NCBI GenBank assembly: GCA_035518875.1
Contig: DATIXD010000226.1
Coordinates: 1-22,647 of the forward strand
DNA from: DATIXD01 sp035518875
GTDB taxonomy: Bacteria; Pseudomonadota; Gammaproteobacteria; Methylococcales; Methylococcaceae
Direction: 5' to 3'
DNA: 22,647 nt
In this document: positions 15,915-22,647 of the stretch, piece after piece
Layout: the number at the start of each line of letters is the position of its first letter
How positions within the stretch are numbered: position 1 is the first letter of the stretch
Made by a program: the position numbers and the translations under genes
Notes under the pieces: generated by a model
The model's database searches: none
Told to the model about the DNA's origin: nothing
Seen by the model: the letters and a program-made list of their open reading frames with translations, nothing else

Positions 15915-17759
15915 ATGAGTTCCAACGCGACACCGCCCATCGAAGGTTTCGACGTCCAAGCCTTCCTGAAAACCCTGACCCAGCGGCCGGGTGTTTACAA
16001 GATGGTGGACGATGCGGGCGAGGTGATCTATGTCGGCAAGGCCAAGAACCTGAAGAAGCGGGTATCGAGCTATTTCCTGAACAAGGATGCCACGCCCAAA
16101 CAGCAGGCCATGGTCGCCCGCGTCGCAGCCATCGAAGTGACCGTGACCCACACCGAAGGCGAAGCGCTGCTGCTGGAGAGCCAGCTCGTCAAGCGCTATC
16201 AGCCGCGCTATAACATCACCCTTCGGGACGACAAGAGCTTTCCCTACATCCATGTCTCCACCCATCAGATTTTTCCGAGGGTGAGCTTTTATCGGGGCTC
16301 GCGCAAGAAACAGGGCCGCTTCTTCGGCCCCTATCCCAGTGCCGGCGCAGTGCGCGAGAGCCTTAAGCTGCTGCAGAAAATCTTCCCGGTGCGGCAGTGC
16401 CAGGATTCTTTTTTCAAGAACCGCTCCCGTCCCTGTCTGCAATACCAGATCGAACGCTGCACCGCGCCTTGCGTGGATTTGATCAGCCCGGAAGCCTATG
16501 CGGAGGACGTTCGAGACACCCTCATGTTCCTGGAAGGCAACGGCAAAAGGCTGATCGACGAACTGGTGAACAGGATGGAAAAGGCCTCCGCCGACCTTCA
16601 GTTCGAAAAAGCCGCGCGTTATCGCGACCAGATCGCCAGCCTGCGCACCATTTTGGCTAAACAGGCCGTAACCGGCGAGCAGGGTGACCTGGACATCGTC
16701 GCTTGCGCCATCAAGGGCTCCCTGGCCTGCGTGCAGATGCTATTCATCCGCGGCGGGCAGCAGATCGGCGATCGCTCGTTTTTCCCGAAGATGGCGGAGG
16801 AACACGACGCGGGCAGTGTGCTGGAAGCTTTTATCGCCCAGTATTACCTGAACCGGCAAATCCCTAAGGAAATCCTCGTCAGCCATGAAATCGAAAATCT
16901 GGCACTGCTGGCGGAAGTGCTGAGCACGCAGGCGAAACATCCCGTGCAGATCAGCCCGAGAACGCGCGGGGAGCGCCTCAAGCGCGTGCAACTGGCGCAA
17001 ACCAACGCCGAGAATGCCTTGCAGGCGAAACTGGCCAATCAGCAGGACCTTTACGGCCGTTTTCTGAGCCTGGGCGCAGAACTCGGCTTCGAGGAACCAC
17101 CGCGCCGGCTGGAATGCTTCGACATCAGCCACACTCAGGGCGAACAGACCGTCGCCTCCTGCGTCGTCTTCGATCGCCAGGGCCCGGTCAAATCCGCTTA
17201 TCGCCGCTTCAACATCGAGGGTATCGAGCCGGGCGACGACTACGCGGCGCTTGCCCAGGCCGTCGACCGCCGCTATCGGCGCATCAAGAATGGCGAATAC
17301 GAAGCCCCCGATCTCCTGCTGATCGATGGCGGCAAGGGCCAGGTGCGCGTGGTCAGGGATGCCTTAATCGAACTGGGCATGACCGAAATCAACATCCTGG
17401 GTGTGGCGAAGGGCCCGGATCGCAAGCCCGGCATGGAAATGTTATTTCCCGCAGGACACCACGAGCCTATCCTGTTGCCGGCCCACTCCCCTGCCCTGCT
17501 GCTCATCCAGCAGATTCGGGATGAAGCCCACCGCTTCGCGATCACCGGCCACCGTCAGCGACGGGCCAAGGTCAGAAAGCAATCGACACTCGAAGCGATC
17601 GACGGACTCGGGCCGAAACGCCGCCAGCAACTGCTCAGGCAATTCGGAGGCTTGCGCGAAATCAGCCGTGCCGGCGTGGATGCGCTGTGTAGCGTCGAAG
17701 GCATCAATCGGCAACTGGCACAGCGAATCTACGAGACGTTTCACGAACAGGAAGGCTGA
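15915..17759 (+). CDS. uvrC: Excinuclease ABC subunit C
   Basis: 614 residues from ATG 15915. The ORF could extend to GTG 15885, but that codon overlaps the likely transcription start, and E. coli UvrC begins at an equivalent place. Domains in order: GIY-YIG nuclease (RPGVYKMVD then VIYVGKAKNLKKRVSSYF, about residues 24-60), a Cys-rich segment (CQDSFFKNRSRPCLQYQIER), the UVR motif that binds UvrB (about 215-245, KASADLQFEKAARYRDQI), an RNase-H-like nuclease (LECFDISHTQGEQTVASCVV and LLLIDGGKGQ) and a C-terminal tandem helix-hairpin-helix (AIDGLGPKRRQQLLRQFGG). UvrC makes the two incisions of nucleotide excision repair. pgsA follows after two bases. Confidence 0.97.
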   Translation: MSSNATPPIEGFDVQAFLKTLTQRPGVYKMVDDAGEVIYVGKAKNLKKRVSSYFLNKDATPKQQAMVARVAAIEVTVTHTEGEALLLESQLVKRYQPRYNITLRDDKSFPYIHVSTHQIFPRVSFYRGSRKKQGRFFGPYPSAGAVRESLKLLQKIFPVRQCQDSFFKNRSRPCLQYQIERCTAPCVDLISPEAYAEDVRDTLMFLEGNGKRLIDELVNRMEKASADLQFEKAARYRDQIASLRTILAKQAVTGEQGDLDIVACAIKGSLACVQMLFIRGGQQIGDRSFFPKMAEEHDAGSVLEAFIAQYYLNRQIPKEILVSHEIENLALLAEVLSTQAKHPVQISPRTRGERLKRVQLAQTNAENALQAKLANQQDLYGRFLSLGAELGFEEPPRRLECFDISHTQGEQTVASCVVFDRQGPVKSAYRRFNIEGIEPGDDYAALAQAVDRRYRRIKNGEYEAPDLLLIDGGKGQVRVVRDALIELGMTEINILGVAKGPDRKPGMEMLFPAGHHEPILLPAHSPALLLIQQIRDEAHRFAITGHRQRRAKVRKQSTLEAIDGLGPKRRQQLLRQFGGLREISRAGVDALCSVEGINRQLAQRIYETFHEQEG

Positions 17760-17761
17760 TC

Positions 17762-18331
17762 ATGGAATTCAATCTGCCTACCTACCTGACCCTGACGAGG
17801 ATCATCCTCATCCCGGTCTTGGTGGCGCTTTTCTATCTGCCGTGGCATCTAACCCATGTCGCCTGCGCCGTGGTTTTCGCGATAGCCGGCCTCACCGATT
17901 GGCTGGATGGCTATCTGGCACGCAAGATGAGTCAAACCACGCTGTTCGGGGCTTTCCTCGATCCGGTCGCCGACAAGTTGATGGTCGCCATCACCCTGGT
18001 GCTGATCGTCCAGGCCGATCCCAGCCCCTGGGTCGCCATCGCCTCGGCGGTCATCATCGGCCGCGAAATCACCATTGCCTCCCTGCGCGAATGGATGGCC
18101 GAAATCGGCCAGCGCAAAAAGGTGGAAGTTTCCTGGCTGGGCAAATGGAAAACCACCGCGCAGATGCTCGCCATCGAAATCCTGCTGCTCGGCATGGATG
18201 TCTGGAAGGAAATGCTCAAACAGACCGGGCAGGCGCTGCTGCTGGCTTCCGCTGTGCTGACCCTGTGGTCGATGGTCAATTATCTGAAAGCTGCCCTGCC
18301 CGCCTTAACCGATCGGGGCACGAACGCTTGA
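17762..18331 (+). CDS. pgsA: CDP-diacylglycerol--glycerol-3-phosphate 3-phosphatidyltransferase
   Basis: 189 residues from ATG 17762, only two bases after the uvrC stop, the usual gammaproteobacterial pair. The CDP-alcohol phosphatidyltransferase signature D-G-x2-A-R-x8-G-x3-D-x3-D is complete: D49-G50, A53-R54, G63, D67 and D71, with D46 preceding. Four or more membrane helices follow. The enzyme makes phosphatidylglycerol-phosphate from CDP-diacylglycerol and glycerol-3-phosphate in the inner membrane, the committed step to phosphatidylglycerol and cardiolipin. The stop codon sits inside the -35 box of the following tRNA promoter. Confidence 0.96.
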   Translation: MEFNLPTYLTLTRIILIPVLVALFYLPWHLTHVACAVVFAIAGLTDWLDGYLARKMSQTTLFGAFLDPVADKLMVAITLVLIVQADPSPWVAIASAVIIGREITIASLREWMAEIGQRKKVEVSWLGKWKTTAQMLAIEILLLGMDVWKEMLKQTGQALLLASAVLTLWSMVNYLKAALPALTDRGTNA

Positions 18332-18355
18332 CAAAAAATCGCCAGGCTTTAGAAT
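18328..18355 (+). promoter_or_regulatory. Sigma70 promoter of the tRNA-Gly gene
   Basis: TTGACA (18328-18333, perfect consensus) and TAGAAT (18350-18355) are separated by 16 bases. The mature tRNA starts 19 bases after the -10 box, leaving a short 5' leader. The -35 box overlaps the pgsA stop codon. Confidence 0.8.
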
Positions 18356-18373
18356 CTTCGGCATCGTAAGCAA

Positions 18374-18449
<76 letters not shown>

Positions 18450-18458
18450 AAATCCATG

Positions 18459-18487
18459 AAAGCCGCGAAATAAAGACGCGGCTTTTT
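18459..18487 (+). terminator. Intrinsic terminator after tRNA-Gly
   Basis: AAAGCCGCG (18459-18467) pairs with CGCGGCTTT (18477-18485) over a 9-base loop, followed by TT-AC-TTT. It separates the two tRNA genes, although readthrough into tRNA-Cys is possible because I see no strong separate promoter. Confidence 0.8.
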
Positions 18488-18510
18488 ACTTTCCCCCGTC
18501 ACATACACAA

Positions 18511-18584
18511 GGCTGAGTGGCAGAGTGGTCATGCAGCGGCCTGCAAAGCCGTGTACGCCGGTTCGATTCCGACCTCAGCCTCCA
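18511..18584 (+). tRNA. tRNA-Cys (anticodon GCA)
   Basis: Acceptor GGCTGAG (18511-18517) pairs with CTCAGCC (18574-18580). The anticodon stem is GCGGC/GCCGT with loop CTGCAAA and anticodon GCA at 18543-18545. CCA is encoded at 18582-18584. The T stem is GCCGG/CCGAC, with one C-A mismatch (18558 against 18572) and the other four pairs intact. The gene is the probable insertion target of the downstream integrase. Confidence 0.95.
18558..18584 (+). other. Putative attachment site at the tRNA-Cys 3' end (attL)
   Basis: The T arm and 3' acceptor of tRNA-Cys directly precede a P4-type integrase gene, the usual position of the attachment core for this family. I did not find a second copy of this segment downstream in the window, so the other end is either beyond 22647 or diverged. 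Confidence 0.45.
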
Positions 18585-18618
18585 ATTCGACATCCAGCGC
18601 AATCCAACAGCACCCTAG

Positions 18619-18647
18619 AACCCGCGTCATTGCGGGTTTTGTCGTTT
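18619..18647 (+). terminator. Intrinsic terminator after tRNA-Cys
   Basis: AACCCGC (18619-18625) pairs with GCGGGTT (18632-18638) over a 6-base loop, followed by TTGTCGTTT. It insulates the integrase gene from tRNA transcription. Confidence 0.75.
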
Positions 18648-18661
18648 ATACTTCGTCCAGT

Positions 18662-18748
18662 GTTACCGCTTAACGTCCAATGACATCTACCGTCAAGTGA
18701 CGGTAAGTTTGGCGGTAGCTTAACCTACTGCGCGAGGTGTTACCGTCA
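18662..18748. promoter_or_regulatory. Operator-like half-site array upstream of the integrase
   Basis: TACCGTCA (18688-18695) and TGACGGTA (18698-18705) form a perfect 8-bp inverted repeat with a 2-base spacer. TACCGTCA recurs exactly at 18741-18748, where its last base is the first base of the integrase ATG. Partial copies are GTTACCGC at 18662-18669 and GGCGGTA at 18711-18717. A direct repeat GCTTAAC lies at 18668-18674 and 18718-18724. The arrangement suggests binding by the integrase itself, an excisionase or a repressor. Confidence 0.55.
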
Positions 18749-19965
18749 TGTCCCTAACCGATCCCGCGATCCGCAACGCCAAGCCTGGCGAAAAGCCTAT
18801 CAAGCTGGCCGACGAAAAAGGGCTGTACCTATTGATTGTTCCCGCCGGGGGAAAGTGGTGGCGGCTGGATTACCGCTTTGCAGGGAAGCGCAAAACCCTT
18901 TCGATGGGTACTTACCCCGAAGTGAGCTTGAAGGAAGCACGCGACAAGCGCGACGACGCCCGCAAGCAACTGGCCCAAGGCATCGATCCCGGCGAAACCC
19001 GCAAGGCGATGAAAGCGGCGCAATCGGCGGAAGCCGACACCTTTGAAGTCGTGGCGCGAGAGTGGCACACCAAGTTTTCCCCCACATGGACGCCTGAACA
19101 CGGCGAGCGAATCATCCGGCGCTTCGAGCGAGATATTTTCCCTTGGATGGGCAAGCGCCCGATCCGGGAGATAACCGCCCCTGAACTGCTGGCGGCACTT
19201 CGCCGAATCGAATCCCGTGGAGCCTTGGACACGGCGCACCGGGCGCACCAAAACTGCGGGCAGGTATTCCGCTATGCCGTGGCGACCGGGCGCGCCGACC
19301 GCGACCCTTCCGGCGATCTACGTGGGGCGCTGCCCCCGGTGCGGGATAAACACCACGCCAGCATTACCGACCCCAAGGGCATTGGCGAACTGCTACGCGC
19401 CATTGATGACTACCGCGGTTCCTTCGTGACTCAATTCGCAATGCGCCTGGCCCCGCTGGTGTTCGTACGACCTGGCGAACTGCGAAGCGCCGAATGGTCG
19501 GAGTTCGATTTCGATAAGGCCGAATGGCGCATTCCCGGCGAGAAAATGAAAATGCGCGATCCGCACATTGTTCCGCTATCCACTCAAGCGGCGGCGATCC
19601 TGCTGGAACTGCAACCGCTGACCGGGCGCGGGCGCTATGTGTTTCCTTCTGCCAGAACGCCGAACGGCGACCGCTGCATGAGCGAAAACGCTGTACTGGC
19701 TGCACTGCGGCGGCTGGGCTACACGAAGGACGAAATGACCGGGCATGGCTTCCGCTCTATGGCTTCCACCCTGCTGAACGAGCAAGGCTGGCACCGGGAC
19801 GCCATCGAGCGGCAGCTCGCCCACACCGAGCGCAACGCCGTTCGAGCGGCCTACAATTACGCAGAACACCTACCCGAACGCCGAAAGATGATGCAAGCTT
19901 GGGCCGACTATCTGGACGGGCTGAAACGGGGCGCGGACGTGATCCCGATCAATTGCAAGGCTTGA
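18748..19965 (+). CDS. P4-type tyrosine recombinase (integrase of a tRNA-linked island)
   Basis: 405 residues, full length for the family. The N-terminal arm-binding domain (DUF4102 type) is at about 1-90: LTDPAIRNAKPGEKPIKLAD, GGKWWRLDYRFAGKRKTLS and MGTYPEVSLKEAR. The SAM-like core-binding domain is at about 100-190. The catalytic residues are R241 (FVRPGELR), a Lys near 266-268 (GEKMKMRDPHIVPLS), H333 and R336 (TGHGFRS), H359 (QLAHTERN) and Tyr369 (AAYNYAEH). All are present, so the enzyme should be active. It catalyses site-specific integration and excision, typically at tRNA 3' ends. It reads away from tRNA-Cys. The start ATG overlaps a TACCGTCA half-site, hinting at autoregulation. Confidence 0.95.
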   Translation: MSLTDPAIRNAKPGEKPIKLADEKGLYLLIVPAGGKWWRLDYRFAGKRKTLSMGTYPEVSLKEARDKRDDARKQLAQGIDPGETRKAMKAAQSAEADTFEVVAREWHTKFSPTWTPEHGERIIRRFERDIFPWMGKRPIREITAPELLAALRRIESRGALDTAHRAHQNCGQVFRYAVATGRADRDPSGDLRGALPPVRDKHHASITDPKGIGELLRAIDDYRGSFVTQFAMRLAPLVFVRPGELRSAEWSEFDFDKAEWRIPGEKMKMRDPHIVPLSTQAAAILLELQPLTGRGRYVFPSARTPNGDRCMSENAVLAALRRLGYTKDEMTGHGFRSMASTLLNEQGWHRDAIERQLAHTERNAVRAAYNYAEHLPERRKMMQAWADYLDGLKRGADVIPINCKA

Positions 19966-20338
19966 ACTGTACAAGTCTTGACTTGATCTGGCACATGCAG
20001 TCAGACGAAACGTCACAGTTCGGCCATCAAGAGTCATTGGTACCCTTGAAAACCAACGCTGTCGAACGACAGGTATCTGCGAATCAGCCGCCAGTGGCGG
20101 CAGTTTCTTGGCTGCCCGGAAGTTGGCCAAACCGGCCATTCGTCCGGACCGATACCAGTCGTTCACGAACGACCGCTTTCATCAAAATCGAGCGAGCAGT
20201 TCGTGCCCAAAGCCGGCTTCGGTCCGCGGCCTTCAGGCGGAAGCTTTGCGGTACAAAGCGGACTGATGGAATAGCAGCTCGCGCCTCAGTAGGTATTTTG
20301 CGGGCATCAGTCACCCCGCCGTAGGTGCAAGTTGGTGA
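19966..20338. other. Gap without a convincing gene, with hairpins
   Basis: Open frames exist on both strands here, but their compositions (Arg/Ser/Pro-rich, no motif, no ribosome binding site) look like chance frames. A hairpin GCCGCC-agt-GGCGGC (20087-20101) followed by AGTTTCTT may terminate the integrase transcript. A second hairpin, GCTTTG-cggta-CAAAGC, lies at 20243-20259. The heptamer GAACGAC occurs twice, near 20064 and 20166. Confidence 0.4.
20087..20101 (+). terminator. Possible terminator downstream of the integrase
   Basis: A 6-bp GC stem with a 3-base loop is followed by AGTTTCTT, about 120 bases after the integrase stop. The T tract is interrupted. Confidence 0.4.
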
Positions 20339-20657
20339 GGATTTATCATCGAAAGCCTGCTTGCAACTGCGCCGCAGCTAATAGTGCCAAACTTTTCCGG
20401 AACCGTCGTCGGTTACTAAATCGATCGGCTGCTGGAAATCCCGGGTAAAGAGCTTTGGCCCGTCGCACGCAAGCGGGGATTGTCACCGACGCTGGAAAAA
20501 GTCTGCCAGACCGCGTGCCCCGGCGCGGCTATTCATGAACGTTGAACCGGCATATGATAATTCCGCAACGCCCCCTGACGCGTCCTGGGACGCGGCAGCC
20601 ACCGTCGACGCCATCTATCAATTGGCGAAGGCAAAAGGGATAGCGGTCGAATTCTAA
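20339..20657 (+). pseudogene. Possible decayed coding sequence, family not recognised
   Basis: Three protein-like pieces lie in line. 20339-20416 reads about 26 residues including ESLLATAPQLIVPNFSGTVV and ends at TAA 20417-20419. The same frame continues at 20420-20545 with DRLLEIPGKELWPVARKRG and TLEKVCQTACPGAAIHER to TGA. A shifted frame from ATG 20535 to TAA 20657 then gives 40 residues including ATVDAIYQLAKAKGIAVEF. The composition is protein-like, unlike the Arg-rich shadows nearby. One nonsense change and one frameshift would explain the breaks. Alternatively the last piece (20535-20657) is a genuine 40-residue gene, although it has no clear ribosome binding site. I do not recognise the family. 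Confidence 0.35.
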
Positions 20658-20688
20658 TCCAGTCTAGATACAACAAGGGAGCGCCGCC

Positions 20689-21720
20689 ATGAAACTGATC
20701 CGCTTCACCATCGCCGACTCGCTGAACCCTTCTTTCGGCGTCGTCGTCCGAGACCAAGCTGTCCCGTTTGCCGTGCTGCAAAGCAAAGCGGGGAAGTCTT
20801 CCCCCCACTTGGAAGACAGCCGATCTTACCTTGCCAATCTTCCCGACAGCGAGCGGGCGGCAAAGGAACTGTTAGCCTGGGGCGAGCAGCACTTTGGAGA
20901 ACTCGGTGATGGCGAACGCTTCCCTCTCAACGCCGTTCGCCTGCTGGAGCCGGTGGAGATTACCGCCCTGTTCGACTTTGGCCTGACACCGCGGCATCTC
21001 AAGAACTCTGCCGAAACCCTCATGAAATATGAGAAGGATAACCCGCAGACCGCGCCGCTGTTGCAGGCGTTCGCGAAAGCCGTCCTGGCCCCGAAACCCA
21101 AGTCCGCCGCCGGTCAGCCCGAGCCGCTGTCCTATTACAAGTGCAACATGAACGCAATTGTCGGCGACGGCGAAACCGTCCCCTGGCCAGCTTACACGTC
21201 GCGGCTGGACATCGAGCCTGAACTGGCCGTCGTGTATGGGAACGAAAAGCAGCCGGTGGCGGGCTTCTGCATCTTCAACGACATCTCGGCCCGCGACGTT
21301 CAGGCCACGGAGTTCGTCGGCGGGTTCTGCTTGACGAAGGACATGGCGAAGGGCAACCAACTCGGGCCTTGCCTGGTCACGCCGGATGACGTTGGCGATC
21401 CGTACAACCTCAAGGTGACGGTTGTGGTGAATGGGCAAGTCAAGTACCAGGGATCAACATCCGAGATCAGCCACAAGGCCGAAGACGTGTTCGCCTGGCT
21501 GGGGTTCATCGCTCCCCCTAAGCCCGGCTCCGTAATGGGCTTCGGCACCATCCCCGACTGTACCGGCTGCGATCACGACGACTTCATCGACCCGGGCGCC
21601 GAGATTCAGGTCACTTTCGAGCGCCTCGGGACGCTCCGCTGCCGTTTCGCCGAACCGACGGGCAAGCTGCTGCCGAGCCGCTGGCCGGTGCGTGACCCGT
21701 TGAAGAAGTACCACGGGTAG
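20689..21720 (+). CDS. Fumarylacetoacetate hydrolase (FAH) family protein
   Basis: 343 residues from ATG 20689, with GGGAG nine bases upstream. An N-terminal domain (about 1-90) precedes the FAH fold. The metal-binding acidic residues are visible: E176 and E178 (LDIEPELAVVYG) and D198 (FCIFNDISARDVQ), followed by a family-typical KDMAKGNQLGPCLV and the C-terminal GSVMGFGTIPDCTG. Members cleave or hydrate C-C bonds in 2-oxo/diketo acids (fumarylpyruvate, acylpyruvate, homoprotocatechuate products) with Mg2+ or Mn2+. The exact substrate cannot be told. It stands alone in the island and no aromatic-degradation partner is visible. GC and codon use resemble the chromosome more than the next gene does. 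Confidence 0.88.
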   Translation: MKLIRFTIADSLNPSFGVVVRDQAVPFAVLQSKAGKSSPHLEDSRSYLANLPDSERAAKELLAWGEQHFGELGDGERFPLNAVRLLEPVEITALFDFGLTPRHLKNSAETLMKYEKDNPQTAPLLQAFAKAVLAPKPKSAAGQPEPLSYYKCNMNAIVGDGETVPWPAYTSRLDIEPELAVVYGNEKQPVAGFCIFNDISARDVQATEFVGGFCLTKDMAKGNQLGPCLVTPDDVGDPYNLKVTVVVNGQVKYQGSTSEISHKAEDVFAWLGFIAPPKPGSVMGFGTIPDCTGCDHDDFIDPGAEIQVTFERLGTLRCRFAEPTGKLLPSRWPVRDPLKKYHG

Positions 21721-21874
21721 TCCTCAACCCTTCTCGACCATTGCACCGGAGGTAGCTAAGTATGCAGCCGGAAGAAAGATAGTAACCTTTAGATTATTTC
21801 AGAGGGTTTATTGGAAAGAATAAATCTGATGCCCGATGTTTTCTACCATGCATATCAGGAGGTTTAGAAAATTG

Positions 21875-22647
21875 ATGAAGAATTTGGCGCTTATCCCATT
21901 GGCATTGCTGGTCTTTCTATGCATGTCGCTAACCCAGTCCTGTGCCCCTAAAACAAAACCGACGCAGGCAGAACCGCGCTCATTAGAAAATAAAGAGCAT
22001 AACGTGAATGCTGAAATCAATGAGTCAGCCAAACTTGCGTATGAAGGAGGGACTCTTCCGCTAACAACTACGCCAGTGGTTGGAACACCAAATCGGAAAT
22101 TTGATTCTACCTTTGAGCCAGGGGCTGAACCGTTGGGTCCCGACGAGATCAGGGTTACAATTCTCGGTAGTGGCGATCCATTCGTTAAGAGAGGCCAGGC
22201 GTCAGCCTCAGTACTTATAGAGGTAGGAAATGAGCAGCACGACTTCTTTTTCTTTGATCTTGGTTCGGGTGCCTTAGCAAATTTCAATGGACTACAACTT
22301 CCAGTGACGGCAACAACTAAAGTGTTCCTGACTCACCTGCATGCTGATCATATGGGTGAATTGCCAACCTTATTGGGGAGCCTCGCCAAGAGCGGGAGAA
22401 GGGACCCTGTAGAAATGTGGGGACCTGCCGGTGAGACCAAAGAACTTGGCACTCTCGCCTTCGCACAACATCTAGAAGCAGCAATGGCTTGGGACTATCT
22501 ATCAATGAGCGGGCATCCTGGACAATCCGGTTCACGCCTAATACCAATGGAAGTACCGTATGACAAACCGGCAACAGTCTATGAACGCAATGGTGTCAAG
22601 ATTTCATCCTTCCCGGTGATTCACATCCTGAATGGCGCGGTTGGATA
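21875..22647 (+). CDS. Lipoprotein-type metallo-beta-lactamase-fold hydrolase (3' end outside window)
   Basis: Open from ATG 21875 to the window end (257 residues seen). AGGAGGT at 21857-21863 is a near-perfect ribosome binding site. An in-frame TTG at 21872 would also fit it. The N-terminus is a signal peptide with a possible lipidation Cys23 (TQSCAPK). After a linker come the metallo-beta-lactamase features: VTILGSGDPF (about 94-103), a DLGSGA motif and the metal motif H154-L-H-A-D-H159 (FLTHLHADHMGELP). The later His expected of this fold may be SSFPVIHILNGAVGY, at the edge of the window. Exported MBL-fold hydrolases of this type include a group annotated as GntH-like, but that link is from memory and weak. 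GC is clearly lower than elsewhere (26 of 60 in 21961-22020), suggesting separate acquisition. Confidence 0.8.
   Translation, partial: MKNLALIPLALLVFLCMSLTQSCAPKTKPTQAEPRSLENKEHNVNAEINESAKLAYEGGTLPLTTTPVVGTPNRKFDSTFEPGAEPLGPDEIRVTILGSGDPFVKRGQASASVLIEVGNEQHDFFFFDLGSGALANFNGLQLPVTATTKVFLTHLHADHMGELPTLLGSLAKSGRRDPVEMWGPAGETKELGTLAFAQHLEAAMAWDYLSMSGHPGQSGSRLIPMEVPYDKPATVYERNGVKISSFPVIHILNGAVG

Noticed and set aside
20084..20314. A 76-residue minus-strand frame downstream of the integrase
   Set aside because: No ribosome binding site, no motif and a basic low-complexity composition. It resembles chance frames often seen in such gaps. I cannot rule it out completely.
19524..20324. A 266-residue open frame overlapping the integrase 3' half
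   Set aside because: It lies in another frame of a clear integrase gene. Its composition is Arg/Ala/Pro-rich with no motif, as expected of a shadow in GC-rich DNA.
18585..22647. A second copy of the tRNA-Cys 3' end (attR)
   Set aside because: I read through the region for the terminal segment (CCTCAGCCTCCA) and found no copy, so no right-hand boundary is claimed.

Overview
The window looks like the chromosome of a GC-rich gammaproteobacterium. The surE-pcm pair, the uvrC-pgsA-tRNA-Gly-tRNA-Cys block and a Pat-type CoA-ligase/acetyltransferase all fit that group. The overall gene style reminds me of Methylococcales (methanotrophs), but no methane-oxidation gene is present, so the lineage is an inference from content only.

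Layout. 1-3125: the 3' end of a sulfatase-like gene, a small membrane protein and two predicted lipoproteins (DUF2092-like and DUF4410-like), all on the + strand. 3126-3567 holds no gene but contains inverted repeats. 3568-5937: a large MscS-type mechanosensitive channel with a long periplasmic coiled-coil region. 5970-7625 (minus strand): a ZIP-family metal transporter followed by a GDT1/UPF0016 cation exporter, probably one metal-homeostasis unit. 7729-8319 (minus): an Smr-domain protein. 8428-11717 (plus): a tight run of surE, pcm, a DedA membrane protein and an iron-type alcohol dehydrogenase. 11781-14459: an 892-residue NDP-forming acyl-CoA synthetase fused to a GNAT acetyltransferase, which keeps the catalytic His that the enterobacterial Pat enzymes have lost. 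14514-15776 (minus): a glutaredoxin/thioredoxin domain fused to a DsbD/CcdA-like membrane domain. 15915-18331: uvrC and pgsA, two bases apart. 18374-18584: tRNA-Gly(GCC) and tRNA-Cys(GCA), each followed by a terminator.

From 18585 onward the sequence looks like an integrated element. A P4-type tyrosine recombinase starts 164 bases after the tRNA-Cys and reads away from it, the standard arrangement for an island at a tRNA 3' end. Its upstream region carries an array of TACCGTCA half-sites, one of which overlaps its start codon. About 720 bases without an intact gene follow and contain what looks like a decayed coding sequence. Next come a fumarylacetoacetate-hydrolase-family gene and the 5' part of a lipoprotein-type metallo-beta-lactamase-fold hydrolase with visibly lower GC. 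The far end of the island lies outside the window.

How the genes work together. surE, pcm and dedA are a housekeeping/stress and membrane group. The ZIP/GDT1 pair probably handles divalent metal uptake and efflux. The Fe-ADH and acyl-CoA synthetase/GNAT genes are adjacent and co-directional and may link aldehyde or alcohol metabolism to acyl-CoA pools and lysine acetylation. I did not find a clearly new multi-gene system. The best leads are the His-retaining synthetase-GNAT fusion, the integrase operator array and the variant tRNA-Cys at the island junction.
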